The notes under the pieces are model-generated. The model saw only the letters and a list, made by a program, of their open reading frames with translations. It did not search any database and was not told the DNA's origin. Below are positions 16,057 through 25,106 of a stretch of 64,000 nucleotides of DNA, one piece after another. This DNA is from Xanthobacteraceae bacterium 501b (GTDB lineage: Bacteria; Pseudomonadota; Alphaproteobacteria; Rhizobiales; Xanthobacteraceae), in assembly GCA_000378025.1 (NCBI GenBank), contig KB899087.1, positions 3,100,001 to 3,164,000 on the forward strand, in the 5' to 3' direction. Made by a program: the position numbers and the translations under genes. How positions within the stretch are numbered: position 1 is the first letter of the stretch; the number at the start of each line of letters is the position of its first letter.

Positions 16057-16078
16057 GATCGGGTGATTTCACCCGATC
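16057..16078. promoter_or_regulatory. Perfect 10-bp inverted repeat upstream of corA
   Basis: GATCGGGTGA and TCACCCGATC flank a 2-base centre (TT), followed by GGAAAAGGC. It is located 86 bases upstream of the corA start codon. It could be a regulator binding site or a short hairpin in the leader. There is no T-run on the + strand; on the minus strand the hairpin is preceded by CCTTTTCC. Confidence 0.5.
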
Positions 16079-16163
16079 GGAAAAGGCATTGGGCAGGGGC
16101 CGGCTGGAATCCGCCTGCGATCCAGAGCATGGTCGGCCCCGGCGCGAGACGGCCGGAGGAATC

Positions 16164-17141
16164 ATGATCACCGCCTATTGCATCCGCGAGGGACTGCTCG
16201 CCCCGGTTCCCGTGCGGACCGTGGACGACATGCCCGACGACGCCGTCTGGGTCGACTTGTTCCGCCCCTGCGAGGGGGAGGATCGGATCATTGAGGCCGC
16301 GCTGGCCCTTTCCGTGCCGACGCGCGAGGAAATGGTCGAGATCGAACCCTCAAGCCGCCTTCGGGTGGAAAATGGCGCGCGCTACATGACCGGCGCGATC
16401 GTCTGCAACAGCGAGGGCGAGAAACCGGCTCTGGCCGAAATCTCCTTCATCCTCGCCGGCAGCCGGCTCGTAACCGTGCGCTATGAGGAGCCCAAGCCGT
16501 TCCGCCTTGTCATCGCCAAGCTGGATCGCGCCTGTCCACCGGGCACGCGGGGGGAACGGCTGCTGCTGATTCTGCTCGACACTATCATCGACCGCGCCGC
16601 CGACATCATCGAAAGGCTGGCCGCCGACATTGACGCCGATTCGCAGGAGGTTTTCGCCAGCGAGTCCGCGCGCTCGGGCGACAGTCATCGTTTCCGCACC
16701 ATCCTGAAGCTACTCGGCCGGCGAGGCGATCTCGCCTCCAAGGTGCGGGAGAGCCTCGTCTCCATGGGGCGGCTCGTCACCTTCCTGGCGACCGAGGGCG
16801 AAGCGCAGCGCTTCGACAAGGACCAGCGTGCGCTGCTGAAAAGCATGCAGCGCGATGTCGTCTCGCTGAACGACCATGTGTCCTATCTCGGCAACAAGAT
16901 CACCTTCCTGCTCGACGCCACGCTCGGCATGGTGGGGATCGAGCAAAACAACATCATCAAGATCTTCGCGGTGCTGTCGGTGGTGTTCATGCCCCCGACC
17001 CTGATCGCCTCGATCTACGGCATGAACTTTCAGCACATGCCGGAACTCGACGATCGCTGGGGCTACCCGCTCGCGCTCATCGCCATGCTGGCGGCGGCCA
17101 TCGGCCCCTATCTCTTCTTCAAGTGGAAACGCTGGCTCTAG
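16164..17141 (+). CDS. corA: CorA-family magnesium/divalent cation transporter
   Basis: 325 residues from the ATG at 16164 with GGAGG 5 bases upstream; the frame extends upstream but lacks a ribosome site there. A large cytoplasmic domain (residues 1-260) is followed by two membrane helices (IIKIFAVLSVVFMPPTLIAS and LIAMLAAAIGPYLFFKW). The selectivity motif YGMNF lies between them at the pore mouth, and the basic C-terminus KWKRWL is typical. The pentamer imports Mg2+ (or Co/Ni) across the inner membrane. It is monocistronic. The inverted repeat upstream may regulate it. Confidence 0.93.
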   Translation: MITAYCIREGLLAPVPVRTVDDMPDDAVWVDLFRPCEGEDRIIEAALALSVPTREEMVEIEPSSRLRVENGARYMTGAIVCNSEGEKPALAEISFILAGSRLVTVRYEEPKPFRLVIAKLDRACPPGTRGERLLLILLDTIIDRAADIIERLAADIDADSQEVFASESARSGDSHRFRTILKLLGRRGDLASKVRESLVSMGRLVTFLATEGEAQRFDKDQRALLKSMQRDVVSLNDHVSYLGNKITFLLDATLGMVGIEQNNIIKIFAVLSVVFMPPTLIASIYGMNFQHMPELDDRWGYPLALIAMLAAAIGPYLFFKWKRWL

Positions 17142-17219
17142 CGCCAGCATTCCCTCAGGGGCCCGTTGCCCGGCCGGGCCACGGCCGGCCATCACGCACA
17201 GGGCGCCAAGCCCGCCGCC

Positions 17220-17960
17220 TCAGACGTGCTGGCCGCCATTGATGTGGATTTCGGCGCCGTTCAGATAGGACGAGGTCTCCGTGCACAGCACATAGATGAT
17301 CTTGGCCACCTCGTCGGGCGTGCCCAGCCGCTGCATCGGGATCTGCTCGACAATCTTCTCCGTGCCCGGCGACAGGATCGAGGTGTCGATCTCACCCGGG
17401 GCAATGGCGTTCACCCTGACGCCCAGCCGGCCGAAATCGGCCGCCATCTCACGGGTCAGGCCGGCCAGCGCCGACTTGGAGGTCGCATAGGCCGCACCGG
17501 CGAAGGGGTGCACCCGCGAGCCGGCGATGGAGGTGACATTCACCACCGCGCCATGGGTGCGCTTCAACTCCTCCAGCAGGCCGCGCGCCAGCAGGATCGG
17601 GGCGAAGAAGTTCACCTGGAACACCCGCCGCCAGTCTTCTTCCGGCGTGTTGAGCGTGCCGAGCCGCGCGCCGCCCGCTCCCTTCGGCGAAATGCCGGCA
17701 TTGTTCACCAGCGCATGCAGTTCGCCATTGGCCAGCCGATTCTTGATTTCGTCCACCGCCCGCAATGTGTCCACCGGGTCGGAGAGGTCGACCTGGATAT
17801 GGTCCTCCGGGCCCATCTCCCACGGACAGTTTTCGGGAAAGGCATGGCGCGAGCAGGTGATGACGCGCCACCCCGCCGCGGAGAAGCGCTTGACGGTGGC
17901 GTGGCCGATGCCGCGCGAGGCGCCGGTGAGCAGGAGGGTGCGGCGAGGCTGATTGTTCAT
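17220..17960 (-). CDS. SDR-family oxidoreductase
   Basis: 246 residues. Classical short-chain dehydrogenase: cofactor-binding TGASRGIG, NNAG (LVNNAGISPKG), catalytic Ser in VNVTSIAG and Y-x-x-x-K in AAYATSKSAL, with the downstream AIAPGEIDT. It is an NAD(P)H-dependent enzyme of unknown substrate, related to FabG-like reductases. It starts at the ATG at 17960. The pdxH gene upstream is also leftward, 48 bases away, so one transcript is possible. Confidence 0.88.
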   Translation of the reverse strand: MNNQPRRTLLLTGASRGIGHATVKRFSAAGWRVITCSRHAFPENCPWEMGPEDHIQVDLSDPVDTLRAVDEIKNRLANGELHALVNNAGISPKGAGGARLGTLNTPEEDWRRVFQVNFFAPILLARGLLEELKRTHGAVVNVTSIAGSRVHPFAGAAYATSKSALAGLTREMAADFGRLGVRVNAIAPGEIDTSILSPGTEKIVEQIPMQRLGTPDEVAKIIYVLCTETSSYLNGAEIHINGGQHV

Positions 17961-18008
17961 GGGCGATGTCTTAGCTCAGAGGGGGGGCGGTGTCAGGGAC
18001 AAAGCCAC

Positions 18009-18635
18009 TCAGGGAAAAAGGCGGGTCTTGGTCCAGTCGGACATGTCGGCAGTGTCGCGCGAAAACACGACACGGTCATGCAGGCGGAACGGCCGATCGT
18101 GCCAGAATTCGATCTGAATCGGGCGGATGCGGAAGCCAGTCCAATGCGCCGGACGCGGCACCGAGCCGAGGGCGTATTGCGCCGTGACCTTCGCCACCGC
18201 CGCCTCCAGCGCGAAGCGCCCTTCCATGGGGCGCGACTGCTGGCTTGCCCAGGCGCCGATCTGCGACAGGCGCGGGCGCGAGGCGAAATAGGCGTCGGCC
18301 TCCGCGTCACTCACCGTTTCCACCGCGCCCCGCACCCGCACTTGCCGGCGCATCGATTTCCAGTGGAACACGGCCGCCGCCTTCGGCACGGCCGCCAGTT
18401 CGCGCCCCTTGGCGCTGCCTGTATTGGTGAAGAACACGAAGCCGCGCGCATCGCGCTGGTTCAGCAGCACCATCCGCACATCGGGCAGGCCATCCGCGTC
18501 CACCGTGGCCAGGGCCATGGCGTTGGGATCGTTCGGCTCGCTCTTCTTGGCCTCATCAAACCATTCCTCGAACAGGAGAAAAGGCTCCGTTGAGGCCGTG
18601 AAATCACCGGATGTTAACTGTTCAGGCGCTTCCAT
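18009..18635 (-). CDS. pdxH: Pyridoxamine 5'-phosphate oxidase
   Basis: 208 residues from the ATG at 18635. An FMN enzyme that makes pyridoxal 5'-phosphate from pyridoxine/pyridoxamine phosphate in the cytoplasm. FMN and substrate motifs are visible: [62 protein letters not shown] and a C-terminal [17 protein letters not shown] followed by W-TKTRLFP. Length and order match the family. It is divergent from the lipoprotein gene at 18702. Confidence 0.95.
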   Translation of the reverse strand: MEAPEQLTSGDFTASTEPFLLFEEWFDEAKKSEPNDPNAMALATVDADGLPDVRMVLLNQRDARGFVFFTNTGSAKGRELAAVPKAAAVFHWKSMRRQVRVRGAVETVSDAEADAYFASRPRLSQIGAWASQQSRPMEGRFALEAAVAKVTAQYALGSVPRPAHWTGFRIRPIQIEFWHDRPFRLHDRVVFSRDTADMSDWTKTRLFP

Positions 18636-18701
18636 GAGGGTCTCTTCAAGCGGAAGAATACGGGACCCATGGGCATGTTCCACAGGCAGCGGAGGTTTGA
18701 G

Positions 18702-19163
18702 GTGGGCGGTGCAGCGAGCACTCGCCCCCCATATAAGCCCGCGGCATCGTTCCGCACAGCACCCTGCGCACTCACTTTGCTGGCCATCGCCCTTCTGGCT
18801 GGCGGATGCTCCACCGGGCCGGACCTCGACACCTTGGCCACCGGCTCGGTGACGCCCCGCGCCTATGCCCGCGAGCCGGTGCCCAAAGGCATCGCGCCTG
18901 AGGATTGGGCCGCCGCGCGTACCGCCCTCGCCGAAGCGCTGCACGACAAGAACGCCGCGCCCAGCGTGCCGTGGGAAAACTATGCGAGCGCCACCCGCGG
19001 CACGGTGACGCCGCTCGGCGAGACGCGCGATGGCGGCAAATGCCGGGAATTCCTCATGAGCTTCGTGCATGAGGCACGCGAGGACTGGCTGCAGGGCGAG
19101 GCCTGTCACGCGGGCAAGAGCGGCTGGAAGGTCGACCAGGCGCGCCTGCTCGATCGGAGCTGA
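18702..19163 (+). CDS. Small outer-membrane-type lipoprotein (RT0821/Lpp0805 type)
   Basis: 153 residues from a GTG at 18702, chosen because GGAGG lies 6 bases upstream; an ATG at 18669 has no ribosome site. A signal segment ends in [12 protein letters not shown] with a lipobox Cys at about residue 37. The C-terminal region contains [20 protein letters not shown] and [11 protein letters not shown], matching the surface-antigen family typified by RT0821/Lpp0805, a two-Cys beta domain. It is located in the envelope; function is unknown. The DnaJ-type gene starts 100 bases downstream. Confidence 0.7.
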   Translation: MGGAASTRPPYKPAASFRTAPCALTLLAIALLAGGCSTGPDLDTLATGSVTPRAYAREPVPKGIAPEDWAAARTALAEALHDKNAAPSVPWENYASATRGTVTPLGETRDGGKCREFLMSFVHEAREDWLQGEACHAGKSGWKVDQARLLDRS

Positions 19164-19264
19164 TCCACTCACACGCGTTCTTGCCTGGGCCTCGTGCCGT
19201 TGCATCCCGGCAACACCGTCACTACATGCTCGAGAGCCGGAACCGCCGGACGAGAACACCATCC

Positions 19265-20221
19265 ATGCGCGATCCCTATGACATCCTCGGCGTCGCTCGC
19301 AATGCCGACCAGAATGAGATCAAGCGGGCTTTCCGTAAGCTCGCGAAGAAACTGCACCCGGACGCGAACAAGGACAGTCCGAAGGCGCAGGAGCAGTTCG
19401 CCGAGCTGAACGCGGCGCATGAGATTCTGTCCGACGTTGACAAGCGCGGTCAGTTCGACCGTGGCGAAATCGACGCCGAAGGCAAGCCACGCGGCTTCGA
19501 GGGCTTTCCCGGCGGCGGGTTCAATCGCGGCTTCCGTCGCGGTGCCCCGGGTGAGAACCCCTATGAGAGCTTCTCCTTCGGCCCTGAGGGCGCGCGCCGT
19601 TCCGGTCATGGCCCTCATGACGCTGGCGGCTTCGACGACGTGATCGCCGACATACTCGGCGGCCTAGGGGGGCGCGGACGGAGCAAGGCGCGTGGCGCGG
19701 GTGGCGAGATGCCGCGCGGCGGCGACGTGGATATCACTGTGCCGGTCGCGCTGGAACGGGTCGTCGAGGGCGGGTCGGTGAAGGTCCACCTGCCCAATGG
19801 ACGCGCCGTCGAGGTCAAGATCCCCGCCGGCGCGGTCGAAGGCCATCGCATGCGGCTGAAGGGGCAGGGCGAGCCAAGCCCGTTTGGCGGCGCGCCGGGC
19901 GATGCCTATGTGGTCGTCGCCTATGCCCCGCACCGACACTTCCGCATCGAGGGCACCGACCTGCGCGCCGATGTGCCGCTACCGCTGGCCGATGCCGTGC
20001 TCGGCGGCAAGGTGCGGGTGCCGACGCTGGGCGGTGAGGTCGCGCTTTCCGTTCCCGCCCACACCCAGTCGGGCCGCACCTTCCGCTTGCGTGGCAAGGG
20101 CCTGCCCAAGGCTGACGGCGCCGCCGGCGACCTGCTCGCCACCATGCGGATCATGCTTCCCGAGGCGCCGGATCCGGAGCTTGAAGCGCTGATGCGCCGT
20201 CGGCGTGAGGCTGCTCCCTGA
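19265..20221 (+). CDS. DnaJ-class co-chaperone (CbpA type)
   Basis: 318 residues from the ATG at 19265. J domain at residues 1-70 with the H31-P-D33 loop that stimulates DnaK ATPase, a Gly/Phe-rich segment (about 78-105), no Cys-rich zinc region, then the two C-terminal substrate-binding beta domains ([20 protein letters not shown], then [20 protein letters not shown] and KGLPK). The absence of the zinc finger makes it CbpA/DnaJ type II rather than DnaJ. It is followed by fabI, 118 bases on. Confidence 0.9.
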   Translation: MRDPYDILGVARNADQNEIKRAFRKLAKKLHPDANKDSPKAQEQFAELNAAHEILSDVDKRGQFDRGEIDAEGKPRGFEGFPGGGFNRGFRRGAPGENPYESFSFGPEGARRSGHGPHDAGGFDDVIADILGGLGGRGRSKARGAGGEMPRGGDVDITVPVALERVVEGGSVKVHLPNGRAVEVKIPAGAVEGHRMRLKGQGEPSPFGGAPGDAYVVVAYAPHRHFRIEGTDLRADVPLPLADAVLGGKVRVPTLGGEVALSVPAHTQSGRTFRLRGKGLPKADGAAGDLLATMRIMLPEAPDPELEALMRRRREAAP

Positions 20222-20339
20222 GCCATGCCTCCGGCGGGAACCGCCCGCGCGCCACCGCTCGCTTGAGCGGGTCCTGTTGCTGTGCGATAGGAACCTGCGC
20301 CCAGAAAGGTGGGCAGCAGTACGGAGCATCGTGACGAGC

Positions 20340-21155
20340 ATGGCATCGGGCGGATTGATGAGCGGCAAGCGCGGCCTGGTGATGGGAGTGGCGAATAACC
20401 GCTCCATTGCCTGGGGTATCGCGAAGGCGGCCCACGCGCAGGGGGCGAAGCTCGCCCTCACCTATCAGGGCGAACCGCTGCGCAAGCGCGTCGAGCCTCT
20501 CGCCGCTGAACTTGACGCCGCCATCGTCGGCCATTGCGACGTCACTGATCCCGCCACCATCGACGCGGTGTTCGCCGAGACCGAGCGCCAGCTCGGCGGG
20601 CTGGACTTCCTCGTCCACGCCATCGCCTTCTCGGACAAGAACGAGCTGGATGGGCGCTATGTCGACACCACGGCGGAGAATTTCAGCAAGACCATGCTGA
20701 TCTCCTGCTACAGCTTCACGGCGGTCGCCCAGCGGGCCGAGAAGCTGATGTCCAAGGGTGGCTCGATGCTCACCCTCACCTATTACGGCGCCGAGAAATG
20801 GATGCCGCACTACAACGTCATGGGCGTCGCCAAGGCCGCACTGGAGGCCAGCGTGCGTTATCTCGCGGCTGATCTCGGTCCGAAGAACATTCGGGTCAAT
20901 GCCATTTCCGCCGGCCCGATCAAGACCTTGGCTGCCTCCGGTATCGGTGATTTCCGCTACATTCTGAAGTGGAACGAGCTGAACGCACCGCTGCGCCGCA
21001 CCGTCACCATCGATGAGGTGGGCGATGCCGGTATGTATTTGCTCTCCGATCTCGGGCGCGCCGTCACCGGCGAGGTGCACCATGTGGATGCGGGCTACCA
21101 TATTGTCGGCATGAAGAACCCGGACGCGCCCGACCTCACCCTCGATCGCGACTGA
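20340..21155 (+). CDS. fabI: Enoyl-ACP reductase FabI, copy 1
   Basis: 271 residues from the ATG at 20340; ATG at 20358 and GTG at 20331 are alternatives. It reduces enoyl-ACP with NAD(P)H in the last step of fatty-acid elongation. GLVMGVANNRSIAWGIAKAA is the FabI-type nucleotide loop, YNVMGVAKAALEASVRYLA holds the Tyr-x6-Lys pair, and ISAGPIKTLAASGI is the substrate-binding loop. A second FabI (36672-37505) is encoded beside fabA/fabB. This copy is followed by unrelated genes, so it may serve a separate role or condition. Confidence 0.92.
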   Translation: MASGGLMSGKRGLVMGVANNRSIAWGIAKAAHAQGAKLALTYQGEPLRKRVEPLAAELDAAIVGHCDVTDPATIDAVFAETERQLGGLDFLVHAIAFSDKNELDGRYVDTTAENFSKTMLISCYSFTAVAQRAEKLMSKGGSMLTLTYYGAEKWMPHYNVMGVAKAALEASVRYLAADLGPKNIRVNAISAGPIKTLAASGIGDFRYILKWNELNAPLRRTVTIDEVGDAGMYLLSDLGRAVTGEVHHVDAGYHIVGMKNPDAPDLTLDRD

Positions 21156-21178
21156 GTCGACCCCAGCGGAGCACGCGC

Positions 21179-21787
21179 ATGATGAAGGCCCGTCTGAAAA
21201 CGCTCTTCCGCCCGCTCGCCCTGGCGGCACTGGCGGCCGCGACGCTCGGCCTCGCTGGCACCGGGCCGGCGGCGGCGCAGTCGGGCCCCATCATCATCAA
21301 TCCGCCGCCGGGGTCGGGCCTTCCCTATGTCCCGCCGCCAGACGCGCAGGACAGCGGCGTGCCGCCGACCTTCCAGCAATACCCGCTGATCAACCGCATC
21401 TTCGGGTTCGGCGGCGCCATCTTCCCCGGCTATGTGAGCCCGAGCGACGGCCGCAACGATTTCGACCGCCGCGGCTTCCTGACAGGGGGGCGCCAGGGTC
21501 GTGTGCTGTTCGCCGCCGGCTCTGCCGATTCGCTGTGCCAGATGACGCAGGCGCCGCAGGTGAAGGTGCTCTCGGCACCGCCGGGCGTGAAGCTGAACTT
21601 CACCATAGGTAAGTTCACGGCCACCGGTGTTGACGGCGGCTCGCATCGCTGCCTCGGCCGCACGGTCGGCGGCGTGCTGGTCACCGCCAAGGGCCGCGCG
21701 CCCGCCGGCTCCACTGTAACGCTACGGGTTTCCTACCCGTTCAAGCGGATCAGCTACACGCATGTCGTGAGCTTGCCGTCCAAATGA
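21179..21787 (+). CDS. Secreted protein of unknown function
   Basis: 202 residues. Signal peptide of about 34 residues (LALAALAAATLGLAGTGPAAA then QSGP), then a Pro/Gly-rich stretch (INPPPGSGLPYVPPPDAQD). A mature domain follows with two Cys (SLCQMT and HRCLGR) that could form a disulfide, and a run of beta strands. The family is not recognised. It is probably periplasmic. The stop overlaps the start of the histidine phosphatase gene by 4 bases (ATGA), so they are translationally coupled. Confidence 0.6.
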   Translation: MMKARLKTLFRPLALAALAAATLGLAGTGPAAAQSGPIIINPPPGSGLPYVPPPDAQDSGVPPTFQQYPLINRIFGFGGAIFPGYVSPSDGRNDFDRRGFLTGGRQGRVLFAAGSADSLCQMTQAPQVKVLSAPPGVKLNFTIGKFTATGVDGGSHRCLGRTVGGVLVTAKGRAPAGSTVTLRVSYPFKRISYTHVVSLPSK

Positions 21788-22371
21788 CCCGTCGCATCTT
21801 CCTCGTCCGGCACGGTGAGACCGACTGGAACCTCGCCGGTCGCCTGCAAGGCACGCACGACATCCCGCTCAACGATCTCGGCCGCGAGCAGGCGGCCGAC
21901 ACGGCGCGCGTGGTCGAGCGCCTGAGCGGCGGCGCACGCCATCTCGATTTCGTGGCCAGCCCCCTCAGCCGTGCCGCGCAGACCATGGCGATCCTGCGCG
22001 CCGAACTCGGCCTGCCGCCCGACACCTTCCGCCGCGACCCGCGCCTGCGCGAGATCAGTTTCGGCCGCTGGGAGGGCTCCACCTGGCCAGAACTGCGCCG
22101 GCGCGACCCGGTGAGTCTGGCCGCACGCGATGCCGACCCGTGGAACTTCGCCCCGCCGGGCGGTGAAAGCTATACCGAGCTTTCCACCCGGGTGCTGGCC
22201 GCCATCGGCGAGCTTCAGGGCGACAGCGTGGTGGTGACGCATGGCGGGGTGGTGCGGGCCATGCTGCACGCCTTTGCCGGCATGCCGCCCAGCGAGGCGG
22301 TGGAACTACCCGTCCGCCAGGGCGCGGTCTATCTGATTGAGAACGGCGCGTTTGAACTCGCCGTCGCCTGA
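21784..22371 (+). CDS. Histidine phosphatase (phosphoglycerate mutase-like)
   Basis: 195 residues. FLVRHGETDWN is the RHG catalytic motif (phospho-accepting His). The second conserved His is in VVTHGGVVRAML, and DFVASPLSRAAQTM and EISFGRWEG are typical. It belongs to the cofactor-independent-length, short family that includes CobC and general phosphatases; the substrate is unknown. It is coupled by ATGA to the secreted protein upstream. The leucyl aminopeptidase gene follows 22 bases later, probably in the same transcript. Confidence 0.88.
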   Translation: MTRRIFLVRHGETDWNLAGRLQGTHDIPLNDLGREQAADTARVVERLSGGARHLDFVASPLSRAAQTMAILRAELGLPPDTFRRDPRLREISFGRWEGSTWPELRRRDPVSLAARDADPWNFAPPGGESYTELSTRVLAAIGELQGDSVVVTHGGVVRAMLHAFAGMPPSEAVELPVRQGAVYLIENGAFELAVA

Positions 22372-22393
22372 CGGCGCTTGCGGAGACGACCCC

Positions 22394-23773
22394 ATGGCCG
22401 CCCAGCTGATCCACGCCGACGCGGCCCTCTCGCCCCGTCCGATCTGGTGCGTGACGCCGCAGAACTGGCGTAACGTGGCGAGCGACCTGCCCGCACCGGC
22501 GCTTGCCTTCGCAGAAGCCAGCGGATTCAAGGCGGAAGCCGGCGCGCTGCTGGTGCTGCCGGCGGCAGATGGGTCGATCGCTGGCGTGCTGTTTGGCTGC
22601 GAGGAGGCGCCACGCGACCCGCTGAGCTTTGGCAAGCTCGCCACCGCGCTGCCGGCGGGCGACTATGTCCTCGCCCACCCCCCCGCCAATCCGCGCCTCG
22701 CCGCGCTCGGCTTCCTGCTTGGAGGCTATCGCTTCACCCGCTATGGCAAGCGGCCCGTGGCCGATGTGCGTCTTGTGGTGCCCGATGGGACCGATGAGGC
22801 CGATCTGCGCCGCACCGCCGAGTCGGTGGCGCTGACCCGCGATCTCGTCAACACCCCCGCCAACGATCTGGGCCCGGCCGAGATCGAGGCGGCGGTTCGC
22901 GCGCTTGCCGCACGCTTTGGCGCGCAGGTGAGCGTGACCACCGGGGACGACCTGCTTGCCGCCAATTTCCCGCTCATCCACGCCGTCGGCCGCGCCTCGC
23001 CGCGCGCGCCGCGCCTAATCGACCTTTCCTGGGGCGAACCGGGCGCACCCAAGGTGACGCTGGTTGGCAAGGGCGTGGCTTTTGATACGGGCGGGCTCGA
23101 CATCAAGCCGTCGAGCGGCATGCTCTTGATGAAGAAGGACATGGGCGGCGCCGCCAACGCCATCGGCCTCGCGCAGATGATCATGGGACGGGCGCTGCCG
23201 GTACGGCTGCGGCTCATCGTGGCGGCGGTGGAGAACGCCATTGACGGCTCGGCCTTCCGTCCCGGCGACGTCTTCCCCTCGCGCAAGGGTCTCACCGTCG
23301 AGATCGGCAATACCGACGCCGAGGGCCGGCTGATTCTCGCCGACGCTCTCAGCCTTGCCGACGAGGAAGCCCCCGAGCTGCTGATCGACTTCGCCACTCT
23401 CACCGGCGCCGCCCGCGTCGCGCTAGGCCCGCAGCTGCCGCCCGCCTACACCGAGGACGACGCGCTCGCCGCCGACCTCGCCCGCCACGGCGCGGCGGAA
23501 GCCGATCCGTCCTGGCGGATGCCGCTGTGGCAGCCCTACGCCTCCATGCTCGACAGTAAGATCGCCGACCTGAACAACGCCCCCGGTGGGGGCTTCGCCG
23601 GCTCGATCACCGCGGCGCTGTTCCTGCAGCGCTTCGTCTCCCGTGCGGGCGCGTGGCTGCATCTCGACATCTACGCCTGGAACCCCTCCTCCCGCCCCGG
23701 CCGGCCGGAAGGCGGCGAGGCACAGACCATCCGCGCGCTCGACGCGCTGCTCGCGGAGCGCTACGGCAGCTAG
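22394..23773 (+). CDS. Leucyl aminopeptidase family protein (M17)
   Basis: 459 residues from the ATG at 22394 with GGAGA 6-7 bases upstream. N-terminal regulatory domain (1-150), then the two-zinc catalytic domain: VTLVGKGVAFDTGGLDIKPS with metal-binding Lys/Asp, MLLMKKDMGGAA, and the family signature NTDAEGRLIL. It removes N-terminal residues from peptides in the cytoplasm. It is placed in a run with the histidine phosphatase and ahead of a MarR-like regulator. Confidence 0.92.
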   Translation: MAAQLIHADAALSPRPIWCVTPQNWRNVASDLPAPALAFAEASGFKAEAGALLVLPAADGSIAGVLFGCEEAPRDPLSFGKLATALPAGDYVLAHPPANPRLAALGFLLGGYRFTRYGKRPVADVRLVVPDGTDEADLRRTAESVALTRDLVNTPANDLGPAEIEAAVRALAARFGAQVSVTTGDDLLAANFPLIHAVGRASPRAPRLIDLSWGEPGAPKVTLVGKGVAFDTGGLDIKPSSGMLLMKKDMGGAANAIGLAQMIMGRALPVRLRLIVAAVENAIDGSAFRPGDVFPSRKGLTVEIGNTDAEGRLILADALSLADEEAPELLIDFATLTGAARVALGPQLPPAYTEDDALAADLARHGAAEADPSWRMPLWQPYASMLDSKIADLNNAPGGGFAGSITAALFLQRFVSRAGAWLHLDIYAWNPSSRPGRPEGGEAQTIRALDALLAERYGS

Positions 23774-23886
23774 GGCCGCGCGACGTTGCGTCAGTCACGG
23801 CGCCGTTAATCCTTTCTTCGTCGCGAAGCCGCCATAGTCCGGGGAACAATCCGCAGCCGTAACGATTGCGGACCGGGGACACGGCA

Positions 23887-24237
23887 ATGGCGATCGAACT
23901 GCGTCCATCGCAGGCGTTGCGTCTCCTGCACGAGCTTTCCCTCGCGCAGGTGCGCGACGACGCGCCCGATCTCAGCCCCCGCCAGCTCGCCATCCTGCTC
24001 AGCGTCTATCTGGAGGCCCCGCCGCACACGGTGCGTGGCCTTGCCGCCCGTCTCGGCGTCACCAAGCCGGTGATCACCCGCGCGCTCGACACGATGGGCC
24101 AACTCCGCCTCGTCTCCCGCAGGCGCGACGAGGCGGATCGACGCAATGTCATCATCCAGCGTACGGTAGAGGGTGCGCTCTATCTGGAACGGCTCGGCGA
24201 TCTCGTCGTTGCCACGGCCCGCTCCCTGCCGCGCTGA
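23887..24237 (+). CDS. MarR-like winged-helix regulator
   Basis: 116 residues from the ATG at 23887. Helix-turn-helix TVRGLAARLGVTKPVITRAL followed by the wing LVSRRRDEADRRNVIIQRT, typical of MarR proteins, though shorter at both ends. It may respond to a small phenolic or peptide ligand; the target is unknown. The NlpC/P60 gene starts 5 bases after its stop, so they are probably one transcript. Confidence 0.75.
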   Translation: MAIELRPSQALRLLHELSLAQVRDDAPDLSPRQLAILLSVYLEAPPHTVRGLAARLGVTKPVITRALDTMGQLRLVSRRRDEADRRNVIIQRTVEGALYLERLGDLVVATARSLPR

Positions 24238-24242
24238 ACCTC

Positions 24243-25106
24243 GTGAGTGACCCCGCCGTGACGCTCGATCCCCGCCTCACCCCCGCCCGTCCAGACCTCG
24301 CGGCGCGCCAGCTCCAGGGGACGGTAGAGGCCGCTCGCTATGTCGAGGGCGCGCCCTATCGCATCGCCCACGCCGCCGCGCCGCTGCGGCGGGAGCCCGA
24401 TCCCACGTCGCCGCTGGTGACCGAAGCGCTCCACGGCGAGACCATCACCGTCTACGAGATCGATCTCGAAGGCTGGGCCTGGGGCCAGCTCGACGCGGAT
24501 TCCTATGTCGGCTGGCTGCCGGAGGATGCGCTGGCCCCGGCGGGCGCGGAAGCGACGCACAAGGTGGTCGCGCTGCGGACCCCCGTTTTTCCGGGCCCCA
24601 GCATCAAGCTGCCCCCCGTCGATCTGCTCTCCTTCGGCAGTCGCCTCGCCCTCATTGGCACGCGCGAGCGTTTCGCGGTGACGGCCGAGGGCGGCTTTGT
24701 CTTCGCCGGCCATCTCGCACCGCTCGATACCTTCGAGGAGGATTTCGTCGCGGTGGCGGCGCGGTTCCTCGGCGCCGCCTATCTCTGGGGCGGGCGCTCC
24801 AGCCTCGGGCTGGATTGTTCCGGCCTCGTGCAGGTGGCGCTCAACGCCTGCGGTGTCCCCTGCCCGCGCGACACCGACATGCAGGAAAACGCCATGGGGA
24901 CGCCGGTGGCGTTCTCCGGCGACCTCGGGGAGTTGCGGCGCGGCGATCTGCTCTACTGGCCCGGCCATGTCGGCATCGTCGAGGACGGCGCGACGCTGCT
25001 GCACGCCACCGCCCATTTCATGTCCGTCGTGCGCGAACCCCTGGGCCCGGCGCTGGCCCGCATCGAGGCCTCCGGCACCCCGCTGCGCAGCGTGCGCCGA
25101 CTCTAG
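24243..25106 (+). CDS. NlpC/P60 family cysteine peptidase
   Basis: 287 residues from the GTG at 24243. An SH3-like region (about residues 25-140, with PLRREPDPTSPLVTEALHGE and DSYVGWLPEDALAP) precedes the C40 domain. Its catalytic Cys lies in LGLDCSGLVQVAL, with His in YWPGHVGIVED and LLHATAHFMSV. It cleaves peptide bonds of cell-wall peptides. No signal peptide is evident, so it may act on recycled muropeptides or be exported by another route. Its stop overlaps the stop of the convergent Nudix gene. Confidence 0.88.
   Translation: MSDPAVTLDPRLTPARPDLAARQLQGTVEAARYVEGAPYRIAHAAAPLRREPDPTSPLVTEALHGETITVYEIDLEGWAWGQLDADSYVGWLPEDALAPAGAEATHKVVALRTPVFPGPSIKLPPVDLLSFGSRLALIGTRERFAVTAEGGFVFAGHLAPLDTFEEDFVAVAARFLGAAYLWGGRSSLGLDCSGLVQVALNACGVPCPRDTDMQENAMGTPVAFSGDLGELRRGDLLYWPGHVGIVEDGATLLHATAHFMSVVREPLGPALARIEASGTPLRSVRRL

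Noticed and set aside
16021-16163. Magnesium riboswitch before corA
   Set aside because: Only one short hairpin is visible; none of the known M-box or mgtA leader elements can be recognised.
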